From the NCBI GenBank assembly GCA_964602595.1, contig CAZRRO010000002.1:186001-250000 (forward strand): a stretch of 64,000 bases of DNA, in the 5' to 3' direction. The notes under the pieces were generated by a model. The model had not been told where the DNA came from, searched no databases, and was given only the letters and a program-made list of their open reading frames with translations. The number at the start of each line of letters is the position of its first letter. Within the stretch, counting starts at the first letter, position 1. This DNA comes from CAIWAH01 sp964602595 (GTDB lineage: Bacteria; Verrucomicrobiota; Verrucomicrobiia; Limisphaerales; UBA9464). The position numbers and the translations under genes were made by a program. Below are positions 50,759 through 58,432 of the stretch, in pieces.

Positions 50759-52540
50759 CTACTTGGCCAGTTCGGCGTTCACCTTTCTCTGCGCGACTTG
50801 CAATAGGTAGCGGGCATACGGCGCATTGTGGATACCTTTGCTGCCGTCATGCTCGACCAGATACAGGTTGTAACGGGCCTCGCGGATCGCGAGCGGGATC
50901 TGGGCCTGCATGTTGGTCGTGCCGCCGGACCCATCTGCCGGGCCCTTGATGGAGCTGCTGGCGGTCGGATTGGAGAGCTGACCGGGTGACGCATATTCCC
51001 AACCGAGCGCACCGTAGAGCGTCGCCCAAGAATTCGTATTCTTGGTGGTCGCCCACACGTCCAGCAGGCTCTTGGTCTGGGCGATCAGGCCCTTGACCTC
51101 GACCTGCGTGACCGACAGGAGGTTGGTTGCCGACAGAGGTCCGGACGTGCTCTTGTGGCACTCTTGGCAGGCTTGGACCGTCCAGCGGAAGCCGTGGCCG
51201 GTGTAGGCTGGATCACCCGGCGTCGGGTTGGCCTGATTGTGGCCATGGGTATGGCAACCCACGCATTGCAGCGGGTTCTTCCAGTGGGCGCCCTGGGTCG
51301 GGGTCACGGAGTCGGTGATACCGATGTTACCCATCATGATGTTATACTGTGGCGAATGGTGCGGCGGGCGGCCATTGCCGGTGACGGAGGCACCGCGGGC
51401 GTTATGGCAGTTCGCGCAGAGACTGGTCTCCGGGTTGAACTGCGAGGCAAAGGTCGCGCTGGTGCTGTAGGAGAAGTTGTTCGTCGAGGTCAGCGGATGG
51501 CGGAGTTGATTCGTGTAAACCAAGCCGGTGATCACGTTCGTGTAGACATGCTTGTTGTGCGTGTCGTGGCAGGTGACGCAGGTCACGCTGGTTTCCGCCG
51601 CCTCGATGCCGGTCGGCCACGCCACGTTGGTGCGGGCATTGCCGGTGAACTTGTTGTAGGCGTTCTCCATCTGGAACCGCACCGCGCCGGAATGGCAGGA
51701 ACCGCACGAACTCATCCGGCCCTGGGCGCTCACGATGTTCGTGTTCATGAACCCGGAAGCCACAGAGGCGATCACCTCGGCGTGGCCCGCCGTCTTCCAT
51801 TCGTCATAGGTCGGATGGTGGAAGCCGTTGTGGCAGCCACCGCAGAGCATCGCGTTCGGCGTGGTGATCGGCAGGATCTTCGGCGGCAACGCCGATCCGC
51901 TGGCCCAATCGACGTGCGCGCCGGCCGGTCCGTGGCAGTTTTCGCACTGCACGCCCGTCAGGTGAGGCGTGGTGCCGATGTCCACGTAGCCGCCCGCGTT
52001 GTAACCCACGGTATGGCAGGGCAGACAGGACGAGTTCTTGTCCTGGCCGATCTTCTTCAACGTGTCGAAGGCCGTGGCGTGCGCCGTGTCCATCCATCCG
52101 GAATGGGTCTGCTGCGGGGCCACATTGTGGCATTCCGCGCATGCGTCGGAGCCCACGTAGGCGGGATCGGAACCGAGCACGCGGAAGAATCCGGAATCGC
52201 CGGGCTTGGCCACCGAAGCCGTGGTCTCCGTGGTGGGACCTGCCACATCGTGCCACATGTCCCCCGCCAGCGTTGATTTGTGCTGCAGCTTGTAGGGCGG
52301 CGTAAGCCCGAGCCACCGCACGACTACGCTGTCGCCATCGGCGATGTTGGTGATCACCGGGCTGACGATGATGCCGCCCTCGGTGGGCTTGATCAGCTTG
52401 AACGTCTCCTGCGCTTGCAGGGAGGTCGCCCACAGGGTGGCGGCGCCAAGGATCAGCGTCGCGGTCAGTCGCGTCCGCCAAGATCGTCCTTGGGTCTGGG
52501 ATTCCGGGTTCTGGGTTGGATGTCTCATAAGCTTACTCAC
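50759..52540 (-). CDS. Nine-haem secreted cytochrome c
   Basis: 593 residues with a signal peptide (~20-43, LTATLILGAATLWATSLQAQ). A beta-type domain of ~85 residues precedes nine CxxCH haem-binding motifs starting at C134, C172, C199, C233, C279, C321, C375, C426 and C458. The spacing resembles cytochrome c554-type proteins (SDACAECHN ... SGWMDTAHA). The final ~130 residues have no haem and are helical (LIAQTKSLLDVWATTKN, AIREARYNLYLVEHDGSKGIHN), like the C-terminal helices of nitrite-reductase-type multihaem proteins. It probably moves electrons in the periplasm; the partner is unknown. ATG at 52528 is an alternative start. The 266 bases upstream hold no gene I can support. Confidence 0.88.
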   Translation of the reverse strand: MSKLMRHPTQNPESQTQGRSWRTRLTATLILGAATLWATSLQAQETFKLIKPTEGGIIVSPVITNIADGDSVVVRWLGLTPPYKLQHKSTLAGDMWHDVAGPTTETTASVAKPGDSGFFRVLGSDPAYVGSDACAECHNVAPQQTHSGWMDTAHATAFDTLKKIGQDKNSSCLPCHTVGYNAGGYVDIGTTPHLTGVQCENCHGPAGAHVDWASGSALPPKILPITTPNAMLCGGCHNGFHHPTYDEWKTAGHAEVIASVASGFMNTNIVSAQGRMSSCGSCHSGAVRFQMENAYNKFTGNARTNVAWPTGIEAAETSVTCVTCHDTHNKHVYTNVITGLVYTNQLRHPLTSTNNFSYSTSATFASQFNPETSLCANCHNARGASVTGNGRPPHHSPQYNIMMGNIGITDSVTPTQGAHWKNPLQCVGCHTHGHNQANPTPGDPAYTGHGFRWTVQACQECHKSTSGPLSATNLLSVTQVEVKGLIAQTKSLLDVWATTKNTNSWATLYGALGWEYASPGQLSNPTASSSIKGPADGSGGTTNMQAQIPLAIREARYNLYLVEHDGSKGIHNAPYARYLLQVAQRKVNAELAK

Positions 52541-52806
52541 TGGTCAGGATTCACTCTATCGCGCTCGTCCGGTTTTCCGGTCGCCAGCCAAACCTATGCT
52601 GGGTGGGCGTCCGGTGAACTTCTGCGCCATCTGTGCAACGGGTTATCCTAATGAGACACGGGTGGCTTAACCGTTATTAGCGCACGCACGACATTTCTTG
52701 CCCAACGTCACGGCGGAGGTTCCACCGTTTGGGGCAGGGCGATGCGGGACGATTTCAGGCCACCGGGGGTTCGAAGCGGTCCCGGGGCGACGACAGGCAA
52801 CGCGAC

Positions 52807-53220
52807 TCAGTCGGATCCGGCCGAGCGGCGCTGGGCCTTCTTCGCGGAGTTGTGGGCCTTGTCGGCCAAGATGCGGCGTTTGGCCGCCTTGCTCCGACCG
52901 CGCTTCTGGCGACGCAGCTTTTCCCGCTGCGCCCGCGCGGCGTCGGCGGCCGCCTTTTTCCGGGCCTCCAGCTTGGCCACCAGTTGCTTCCGGGCAATTT
53001 CCCGGTTCTGCCCCTGGTGCCGGGTTTCCTGGCACTTCACCGACAGCCCTGTCGGCTTGTGCACCAACATCACGCAGGTCGCGACCTTGTTGACGTTCTG
53101 GCCGCCGTGGCCGCCGGAGCGCACAAAGGTCTCCTCCAAATCCTCCTCCCGCACCCCCAGCGCGGCCATGCGCGCGGCGAGCGGATCGATGTCATCGGGG
53201 ATGGGCGGTGATGTCGCCAT
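52807..53220 (-). CDS. RF-1-domain peptidyl-tRNA hydrolase-like protein (GGQ)
   Basis: 137 residues. The catalytic G39-G40-Q41 motif is in RSGGHGGQNVNKVAT, as in class I release factors and the ribosome-rescue proteins ArfB and C12orf65. Codon-recognition domains are absent. The C-terminal ~60 residues are strongly basic (RKKAAADAARAQREKLRRQKRGRSKAAKRR), like the ArfB tail that enters the empty mRNA channel. It should release peptide from stalled ribosomes. ATG at 53220 is used; a longer frame would overlap the divergent sulfatase leader. Confidence 0.88.
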   Translation of the reverse strand: MATSPPIPDDIDPLAARMAALGVREEDLEETFVRSGGHGGQNVNKVATCVMLVHKPTGLSVKCQETRHQGQNREIARKQLVAKLEARKKAAADAARAQREKLRRQKRGRSKAAKRRILADKAHNSAKKAQRRSAGSD

Positions 53221-53318
53221 GGAGGGAGCTTGCCAGAAACCGGACCGGGGAGCCACGCCGAAGCGGCGGCGCGAAATCGCGCTTCGTTCCGTCGGCGGCC
53301 GGGCCTAGTTTTCCGGCC

Positions 53319-54884
53319 ATGATTCCTCGCGCCCTGTTCCGCCTCACCCTGCTGGTCTGGCTGTGCGCCGCCGTGGGCACCCGCGCCGCCGCGCCACGGC
53401 CGAACATCCTGTTCATCATGACGGATGACCACGCCGCCCACGCGATCGGCGCCTACGGCAGCAAGATCAACCAGACTCCCCACATGGATCGCCTGGGCGC
53501 GCAGGGCCTCCGGCTGAACCGCTGCTTCGCGGTGAACTCCATTTGCACGCCCAGCCGCGCCACCATCCTCACGGGCCAATACAGCCACCGGAACGGCGTG
53601 CCGGTGTTCAACAACCTCGATCCCGCCAAGGTCACCGTCGCCCATCGCCTGCGCGACGCCGGCTATTACACCGCGATGCTCGGCAAATGGCACCTCGGCT
53701 CCGACCCACAGGGCTTCGACGACTGGAACATCCTGCCCGGCCAAGGACGCTACAACGACCCCATCCTCTACGACCGCGACGGCCATCGCATTTACCAGGG
53801 CTACGCAACCGAGGTCATCACCGACCTCGCGATCGGCCTGCTGAAGAACCGCCCCAAGGACAAACCTTTCTTCCTGATGTGCCACCACAAGGCGCCGCAC
53901 CGGGAATGGACCCCAAACGAACGCTACCGCCGCGAGTTTGCAACCAGGACCATTCCCGAACCCACGACGCTACGGGACAATTACGACGGCCGCGCCGACG
54001 CCCTGCGCGAGCAGAAGCAGTCCGTGTTCCACGACCTGACCCGCAACGACCTCAAGCTCGTTCCGCCCGCGGACCTGAAGGGCGAGGCCCGCCAGCGTTG
54101 GCTGGGCGAAAAGCCGACCGAGGTGGAGATCGAGGTGGACGGACGGAAACAGATCCTCCGCGGCGAGGAACTGAACGCCTGGAAGTATCAGCGTTACCTC
54201 CAGGACTACCTCGCCTGCGTGCAGAGCGTGGACGACAGCGTGGGCAAACTCATCGACTGGCTCGACGCGAACGGCCTCCGCGAGAACACACTCGTCATCT
54301 ACACCAGCGACCAAGGGTTCTTCCTCGGCGATCACGGGCTCTACGACAAGCGCTTCATGTATGAGCCGTCGCTGAAGATGCCGTTCCTCGCGCGCTGGCC
54401 GGCGGGGATCAAGCCCGGCTCAACCAGCGATGCCTTGGCGAACAACACCGATTTCGCCGCCACGTTCCTCGACCTCGCCGGCGTCCCCCTGCCCGCCGAA
54501 ATGCACGGGCGCAGCCTCGCGCCGCTGTTCACCGGCGGCGCACCAGCCGACTGGCGCCACGAAATCTACTACCGCTACTACCACGATCCCGGTCATCACA
54601 ACACCCGGGCGCACTACGGCATCCGCACCGACACCCACAAGCTCATCCACTACTGGAAGACCGACCAATGGGAACTCTTCGACCTCGTCAATGATCCCGA
54701 CGAGTTGAGGAACCTCTACGGCTCACCCGCCGCCCAACCGCTCGTCGCCGAACTGAAGGCCCGCCTCGCGAAGCTGAAGCGCGACCTCGGCGACACGGAC
54801 CAGTTCGCCACCGAGTTGCCGCGGGACACCGTGGATTTCCGCCCCAAGCAGCTCGACCGGAAGCACGCCGATTCGCAGCTGTAG
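53319..54884 (+). CDS. Secreted sulfatase (formylglycine type)
   Basis: 521 residues. A signal peptide covers ~1-24 (LFRLTLLVWLCAAVGTRA). The sulfatase signature is C76-T-P-S-R (SICTPSRATILTGQYSH), where C76 is turned into formylglycine. Metal ligands D36 and D37 lie in FIMTDDH, with GKWHLG and a C-terminal SDQGFFLGDHGLYDK. The length and WELFDLVNDPDELRNLY ending are usual for family S1. It should remove sulfate from extracellular sulfated polysaccharide. Neither a maturase nor a glycosidase lies next to it. Confidence 0.95.
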   Translation: MIPRALFRLTLLVWLCAAVGTRAAAPRPNILFIMTDDHAAHAIGAYGSKINQTPHMDRLGAQGLRLNRCFAVNSICTPSRATILTGQYSHRNGVPVFNNLDPAKVTVAHRLRDAGYYTAMLGKWHLGSDPQGFDDWNILPGQGRYNDPILYDRDGHRIYQGYATEVITDLAIGLLKNRPKDKPFFLMCHHKAPHREWTPNERYRREFATRTIPEPTTLRDNYDGRADALREQKQSVFHDLTRNDLKLVPPADLKGEARQRWLGEKPTEVEIEVDGRKQILRGEELNAWKYQRYLQDYLACVQSVDDSVGKLIDWLDANGLRENTLVIYTSDQGFFLGDHGLYDKRFMYEPSLKMPFLARWPAGIKPGSTSDALANNTDFAATFLDLAGVPLPAEMHGRSLAPLFTGGAPADWRHEIYYRYYHDPGHHNTRAHYGIRTDTHKLIHYWKTDQWELFDLVNDPDELRNLYGSPAAQPLVAELKARLAKLKRDLGDTDQFATELPRDTVDFRPKQLDRKHADSQL

Positions 54885-54899
54885 CCCGGCCCACACCGT

Positions 54900-55307
54900 T
54901 CAGCGGGCCTGGCGGACGCGCACGGTGAACTTCGAGGCCAGGTTGTTCATCGAGGTGAACCGCACGGTTTCCTGGCCATTCTCGGTCAGGATGACGTTTT
55001 CCCACGGCGTCTCGTCGCCGGTGCTGAAGCCGGCGGAGTCCTTGAAGACGCATTGCACCTGCACCTGGATGCGGCGCTCCTCGCGGTTGCGAAGGAGGGC
55101 GCCGACTTCCAGCCGGCCGTCGGGCAGCGTGCGGGTTTGCAGGCCGCTGCTGGTGACCGAACGCTGGGCGCCGGAATCCATCAGCACGAACGTGGCATTG
55201 GTCTCCTGGTTGTATTTCTCGGCGTTCTTCGCCTGGTAGGCGCCGCCGGCACAGCCGGCAAGCAGGGCGGAAACGACACCGAGGGCGAGGACGGGAATGA
55301 GCTTCAT
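54900..55307 (-). CDS. YcfL-like (DUF1425) lipoprotein
   Basis: 135 residues. A lipoprotein signal ends in LLAGC with C19. The mature part matches the YcfL/DUF1425 family (EVGALLRNREERRIQVQVQCVFKD, NVILTENGQETVRFTS). In E. coli ycfL lies next to lpoB, and here an LpoB-like gene lies at 56967-57596 on the same strand. The mature protein should sit on the inner face of the outer membrane. The function is not established. It lies 12 bases after the COG3014-type gene. Confidence 0.8.
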   Translation of the reverse strand: MKLIPVLALGVVSALLAGCAGGAYQAKNAEKYNQETNATFVLMDSGAQRSVTSSGLQTRTLPDGRLEVGALLRNREERRIQVQVQCVFKDSAGFSTGDETPWENVILTENGQETVRFTSMNNLASKFTVRVRQAR

Positions 55308-55319
55308 GCGAGTGGGGAA

Positions 55320-56447
55320 CTAGTTGTTGCGGTCGCTGACGAACAGGACGGTGTCCCGTCCGGCCACGACCTCGAAATTGAGCGTGCGGGTGGTGAGCGG
55401 CTGCCCCTGCTGGGTCTGGAACTGCACTTGGAGCGAATGCGGTCCGGGCGGCAGGCGCAGCGAGGCGAAGCCGAGGAAGTTCGGCAGGTTGTCCCACGTG
55501 CGCGTGTCCGCCGAGGGTGTGGTGGCGGCGGAAATGGCCTTGCTGATCAAGCCGGCCGCGAGCAGGCCGAAGCCTACCTCGTCCGCCGCGCCCCGGCTGC
55601 CCTGACCACCGGCGGCCAGGATGGCGCCCGAGATCACCGCGGCATCGCCGAAGGAATCGGTGCTGCTCTTGAAGATCGCCTTGCCCGCCAGCACGTGATC
55701 CATCACGCGGCCGCCGCGGGTCGTCGCCTGATAGGTCAGGTCATCGTAGGGGCCGAAGCGGTTCGTGTGCCCGGCGGCGACGAGCTGCACCAAGGAGCCC
55801 GGGGCGCTGCCGGCGCGGAAGCGCAGCTGTTCGCCGTATTCGCCGGTTGAGTATTTGGTCGGCCCCGTGCCGCATTCGTAGAAGACCAGCACGTTCGCCT
55901 GCGCGTCGTAGTCGGGCGGCGAATTGATGCGGGCGGACTTCCGGGCGCGCTGGAGCTGGTCCTTGCTGTCACCGCGCAGCTTCACGGTCGCGAGGCCGTC
56001 GAGGTAGTCGAGCAACGTCCAGTCCGCCTCGGTGATGCCGATCTCGGGCGCCATATCCTGCACGGCGCCGCTGCGGAAACAGGCGCGGGCATTGTCCGGC
56101 TCGCCGTCCATCCAGTAAATCAGGCCGCGGTAATAGAATGCCATCGACCGCTCATAGGGTTCGCCGCGGAAGTTCTTCCGGGACTCTTCCTTGAAGTAAT
56201 TGCGGGCCTCCTTGGCCGTCTTGTCGCCCACGCTGAGGCCGCCCAGCGTGAGGATGGCGTTGTCGAGCCGCTGGCGGGCCGTGACAAGATCGCTGCCGCG
56301 CAACGCCTTGAGGCCGGTCCGGTAGTCGTCGAGCTGGCGGTTGCGCTCGGCCTGCTTCTCGGGGGAAAGGCCGGCGCAGCCGGAAAGGACCACCCAAAAC
56401 ACCAGCAATCCAAGCCGAGGGAAAACTTGTTGGAGACCTTTAGCCAT
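55320..56447 (-). CDS. COG3014-like lipoprotein
   Basis: 375 residues. A lipobox at LSGC (C24) follows a hydrophobic signal (FPRLGLLVFWVV). The mature protein starts with TPR-like helices (LKALRGSDLVTARQRLDNAIL, AFYYRGLIYWMDGEPDNARACF). It then has the COG3014-type block LVFYECGTGPTKYSTGE and a C-terminal jelly roll ending VVAGRDTVLFVSDR. COG3014 proteins often neighbour LpoB and YcfL homologues, as here, which suggests one envelope complex related to peptidoglycan synthesis. ATG 56447 is chosen over 56459 because it leaves a normal signal length. Confidence 0.75.
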   Translation of the reverse strand: MAKGLQQVFPRLGLLVFWVVLSGCAGLSPEKQAERNRQLDDYRTGLKALRGSDLVTARQRLDNAILTLGGLSVGDKTAKEARNYFKEESRKNFRGEPYERSMAFYYRGLIYWMDGEPDNARACFRSGAVQDMAPEIGITEADWTLLDYLDGLATVKLRGDSKDQLQRARKSARINSPPDYDAQANVLVFYECGTGPTKYSTGEYGEQLRFRAGSAPGSLVQLVAAGHTNRFGPYDDLTYQATTRGGRVMDHVLAGKAIFKSSTDSFGDAAVISGAILAAGGQGSRGAADEVGFGLLAAGLISKAISAATTPSADTRTWDNLPNFLGFASLRLPPGPHSLQVQFQTQQGQPLTTRTLNFEVVAGRDTVLFVSDRNN

Positions 56448-56465
56448 GAAGACAGCCACCGAAGG

Positions 56466-56942
56466 TTAGAAGTTGGAACGGCCGTCATTCAAAAACGGCT
56501 TGCCGGCTTTGATTTCAGAAAAACTAAGGTAAGGCCGGAAAACTCGAGTCATCTCCACCAGCTGGTCTTTTAGCCACAGCAATTCCATATGTTCCGCCGC
56601 GACATGCCTTGACCGTTCTTCACCAATCGGCAGCGGCGCATAGAGCTTCTGATGTAATTGCATATCCAACGCCCTGACCTTCACTTGGGACAAATAATCA
56701 ACCACGTCGGTGCCAAACAAGAACTCCGCGTCAGACGTTCCGGCGTAATACTCAAAAAGCTCTGCATCCGAAAAACGCGCGTGTGAGAGAATGACCGAGA
56801 GGAATTTTCGAAGCGCCTGAAATACCCTGTAACGACGATCGAAGAGTTCGAGCCGCAGTTTGTGCTGAGCCAGTTGCCATTGCTGCCAAGCGACGTAGGC
56901 GAGAAAACAACTGACCAGGATGGCGGCTACATTCCCGAACAT
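56466..56942 (-). CDS. Unknown single-helix membrane protein, AT-richer than neighbours
   Basis: 158 residues. One N-terminal membrane segment (NVAAILVSCFLAYVAWQQW) is followed by a helical cytoplasmic part (LRLELFDRRYRVFQALRKFLSVIL). No family was recognised, though the helix-plus-LFDRRYRV pattern recurs in small hypothetical proteins of many bacteria. Its base composition is visibly lower in GC than both neighbours, and it splits the LpoB-like gene from the COG3014-like gene. Recent insertion by transfer is likely. It lies 24 bases from the LpoB-like gene. Confidence 0.7.
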   Translation of the reverse strand: MFGNVAAILVSCFLAYVAWQQWQLAQHKLRLELFDRRYRVFQALRKFLSVILSHARFSDAELFEYYAGTSDAEFLFGTDVVDYLSQVKVRALDMQLHQKLYAPLPIGEERSRHVAAEHMELLWLKDQLVEMTRVFRPYLSFSEIKAGKPFLNDGRSNF

Positions 56943-56966
56943 GTCATTGCAGTGGGTTCAAATCGC

Positions 56967-57596
56967 TTACCGATACGCCGCGTCCTCCAGTCCCTGCTTC
57001 TTCACCTCGGCGGAGTCTTCCCAGAGGATGTCCGAGGTGCGCGAGTCGATGAGCTGGAAGCTGTAGAGGATGTAGTCGCTGGTGCCGGCCTTGGTCTTGG
57101 TGGTCAGGCCGGAGAGCTTGCCGGTCAGGAAGAAGTCCGCGCCCTTGAACTCCTGCACGTTCGGGTTCGTGGTCGAGGTCAGCGAACCTTCGCGCTTCAG
57201 TTGGCGTTCCTTCTCCAGGTCGGCCAGCGCCTCGCGGGCGAGGAACCGCACCTGGCCGTTGGCCTTGGAGTTGAGCTGCACCCGGATGCGGGTGAGGAAG
57301 ATGTCCTTGTTGATGGCAAAGCGGGTCTCGTTGTTCACCGGCAGGAGCACAATGCGCGGCGGCCCGCCGGCGAACGCCTTGATCTCGGCGGTGTTCAGGA
57401 CGCTCCGGGCCATCTTGTCGGTCACGGCCACGAGGTCCTGCGACTCGATGCCGGTGCCGGCGACGAAACCCTGTTCGTCGGCCTTCATCACGGTGACGGG
57501 CACGCCGGACGGGTTCTTGACGCCGGAGGCGCAGCCGGCGCCCAGCAGGACGGCGGCGGCAAGGGAAAGCAGGGGCAACGGACGCAGGTCGTTCAT
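56967..57596 (-). CDS. LpoB-like penicillin-binding-protein activator lipoprotein
   Basis: 209 residues. The lipobox is LLGAGC with C22. The mature domain has the LpoB-type pattern: PRIVLLPVNNETRFAINKDIFL, GQVRFLAREALADLEKERQLK, GADFFLTGKLSGL and YSFQLIDSRTSDILWED. LpoB reaches from the outer membrane to activate PBP1b during cell-wall synthesis. It heads a minus-strand run with the COG3014-like and YcfL-like lipoproteins, the same trio seen in Gammaproteobacteria, apart from the orphan gene between them. ATG at 57596 starts the lipoprotein signal; longer upstream frames are unrelated. Confidence 0.85.
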   Translation of the reverse strand: MNDLRPLPLLSLAAAVLLGAGCASGVKNPSGVPVTVMKADEQGFVAGTGIESQDLVAVTDKMARSVLNTAEIKAFAGGPPRIVLLPVNNETRFAINKDIFLTRIRVQLNSKANGQVRFLAREALADLEKERQLKREGSLTSTTNPNVQEFKGADFFLTGKLSGLTTKTKAGTSDYILYSFQLIDSRTSDILWEDSAEVKKQGLEDAAYR

Positions 57597-57770
57597 ATGC
57601 GGCGGAATCAAGTGGAAGGCGCCCGCCCGGTCAACCGGACTTCGGTCGGCCAACGGGCCGGGGCCATCCGCGCTACCAGACGCAGGCGGTCGGCGGACAT
57701 TCATTCGCCGGGGCGGGTTCACCGGGCAGCGGCGTTGGCGCATTGCCGCTGGCAGGGCCAAGGACCGCCT

Positions 57771-57817
57771 CTCCCCGGCCCTCTCCTCCACTCCGAGTGA
57801 AAGAGAGGGAGACCGGG
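57771..57817. repeat. Intergenic copy of the ctctcccc-type palindromic element
   Basis: This imperfect hairpin pairs ccctctc (57779-57785) with gagaggg (57803-57809) and cactc with gagtg near the tip. It shares the 14-base core ccccggccctctcc with the left arm of the element inside the DmsB-C gene (5779-5792). It lies in the 303-base gap 57597-57899 between the LpoB-like gene and an acetyltransferase gene; nothing else was seen there. Confidence 0.6.
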
Positions 57818-57899
57818 CGGTGCCGAGATGCGCCCAACAGCGCTTGGTCGCCGGGATTCCGCTTGGCAAGCCGCTGCCGGCCCGGGCGGAATCGCCGCC

Positions 57900-58409
57900 A
57901 TGGCGCTCACTTTCCGGCCGTGCGGCCCGGAGGATTTGGAGATGGTCCGGCGGCTGGCGGACCGGATTTGGCAGGCCTGTTACCCGGGCATCATCCCGCC
58001 GGAACAGATCCGCTACATGCTGGAGTGGATGTATGCCCCGCACAAATTGGCCGGGGAACTGGCGCGCGGCGTCACCTACGAACTGGCCCTGCTGGCTGGT
58101 GAACCGGTCGGTTACCTCGCCCACGAACTCCAAACGGCGGGGACCGTCCTGCACCTGAACAAGCTGTATCTTGTCCCGGAACTCCACGGGCACGGCCACG
58201 GGCAGACGATGTTGCGGCGGATCTTCGCGGCGGCCAGCGCCGGTGGCGCGCGGGAAGTTGAGCTGCGGGTAAACCGCGGGAACTCCCGGGCGGTGCGGGC
58301 CTACGAACGGGCCGGCTTCCGGGTGGCGGAATCGGTCTGCCAGGACATCGGCGCCGGCTTCGTGATGGACGACTTCGTGATGCGCCGGCCGGTTGCGACC
58401 AACGACTGA
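57900..58409 (+). CDS. GNAT-family N-acetyltransferase
   Basis: 169 residues. The acetyl-CoA motif is LYLVPELHGHGHGQTML, then VELRVNRGNSRAVRAYERAGF, the usual motif B. The N-terminal FRPCGPEDLEMVRRLADRIW is typical of this family. The substrate is unknown. ATG at 57900 begins the fold; the longer upstream frame runs through the palindromic element. It converges on the glutaminase gene with 23 bases between stops. Confidence 0.87.
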   Translation: MALTFRPCGPEDLEMVRRLADRIWQACYPGIIPPEQIRYMLEWMYAPHKLAGELARGVTYELALLAGEPVGYLAHELQTAGTVLHLNKLYLVPELHGHGHGQTMLRRIFAAASAGGAREVELRVNRGNSRAVRAYERAGFRVAESVCQDIGAGFVMDDFVMRRPVATND

Positions 58410-58432
58410 ATGCGGCCGGCCGAAAGGTTCGC

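Noticed and set aside
52541..52806. Possible riboswitch or small gene upstream of the multihaem cytochrome
   Set aside because: No known riboswitch core, convincing start or strong hairpin could be found in these 266 bases.
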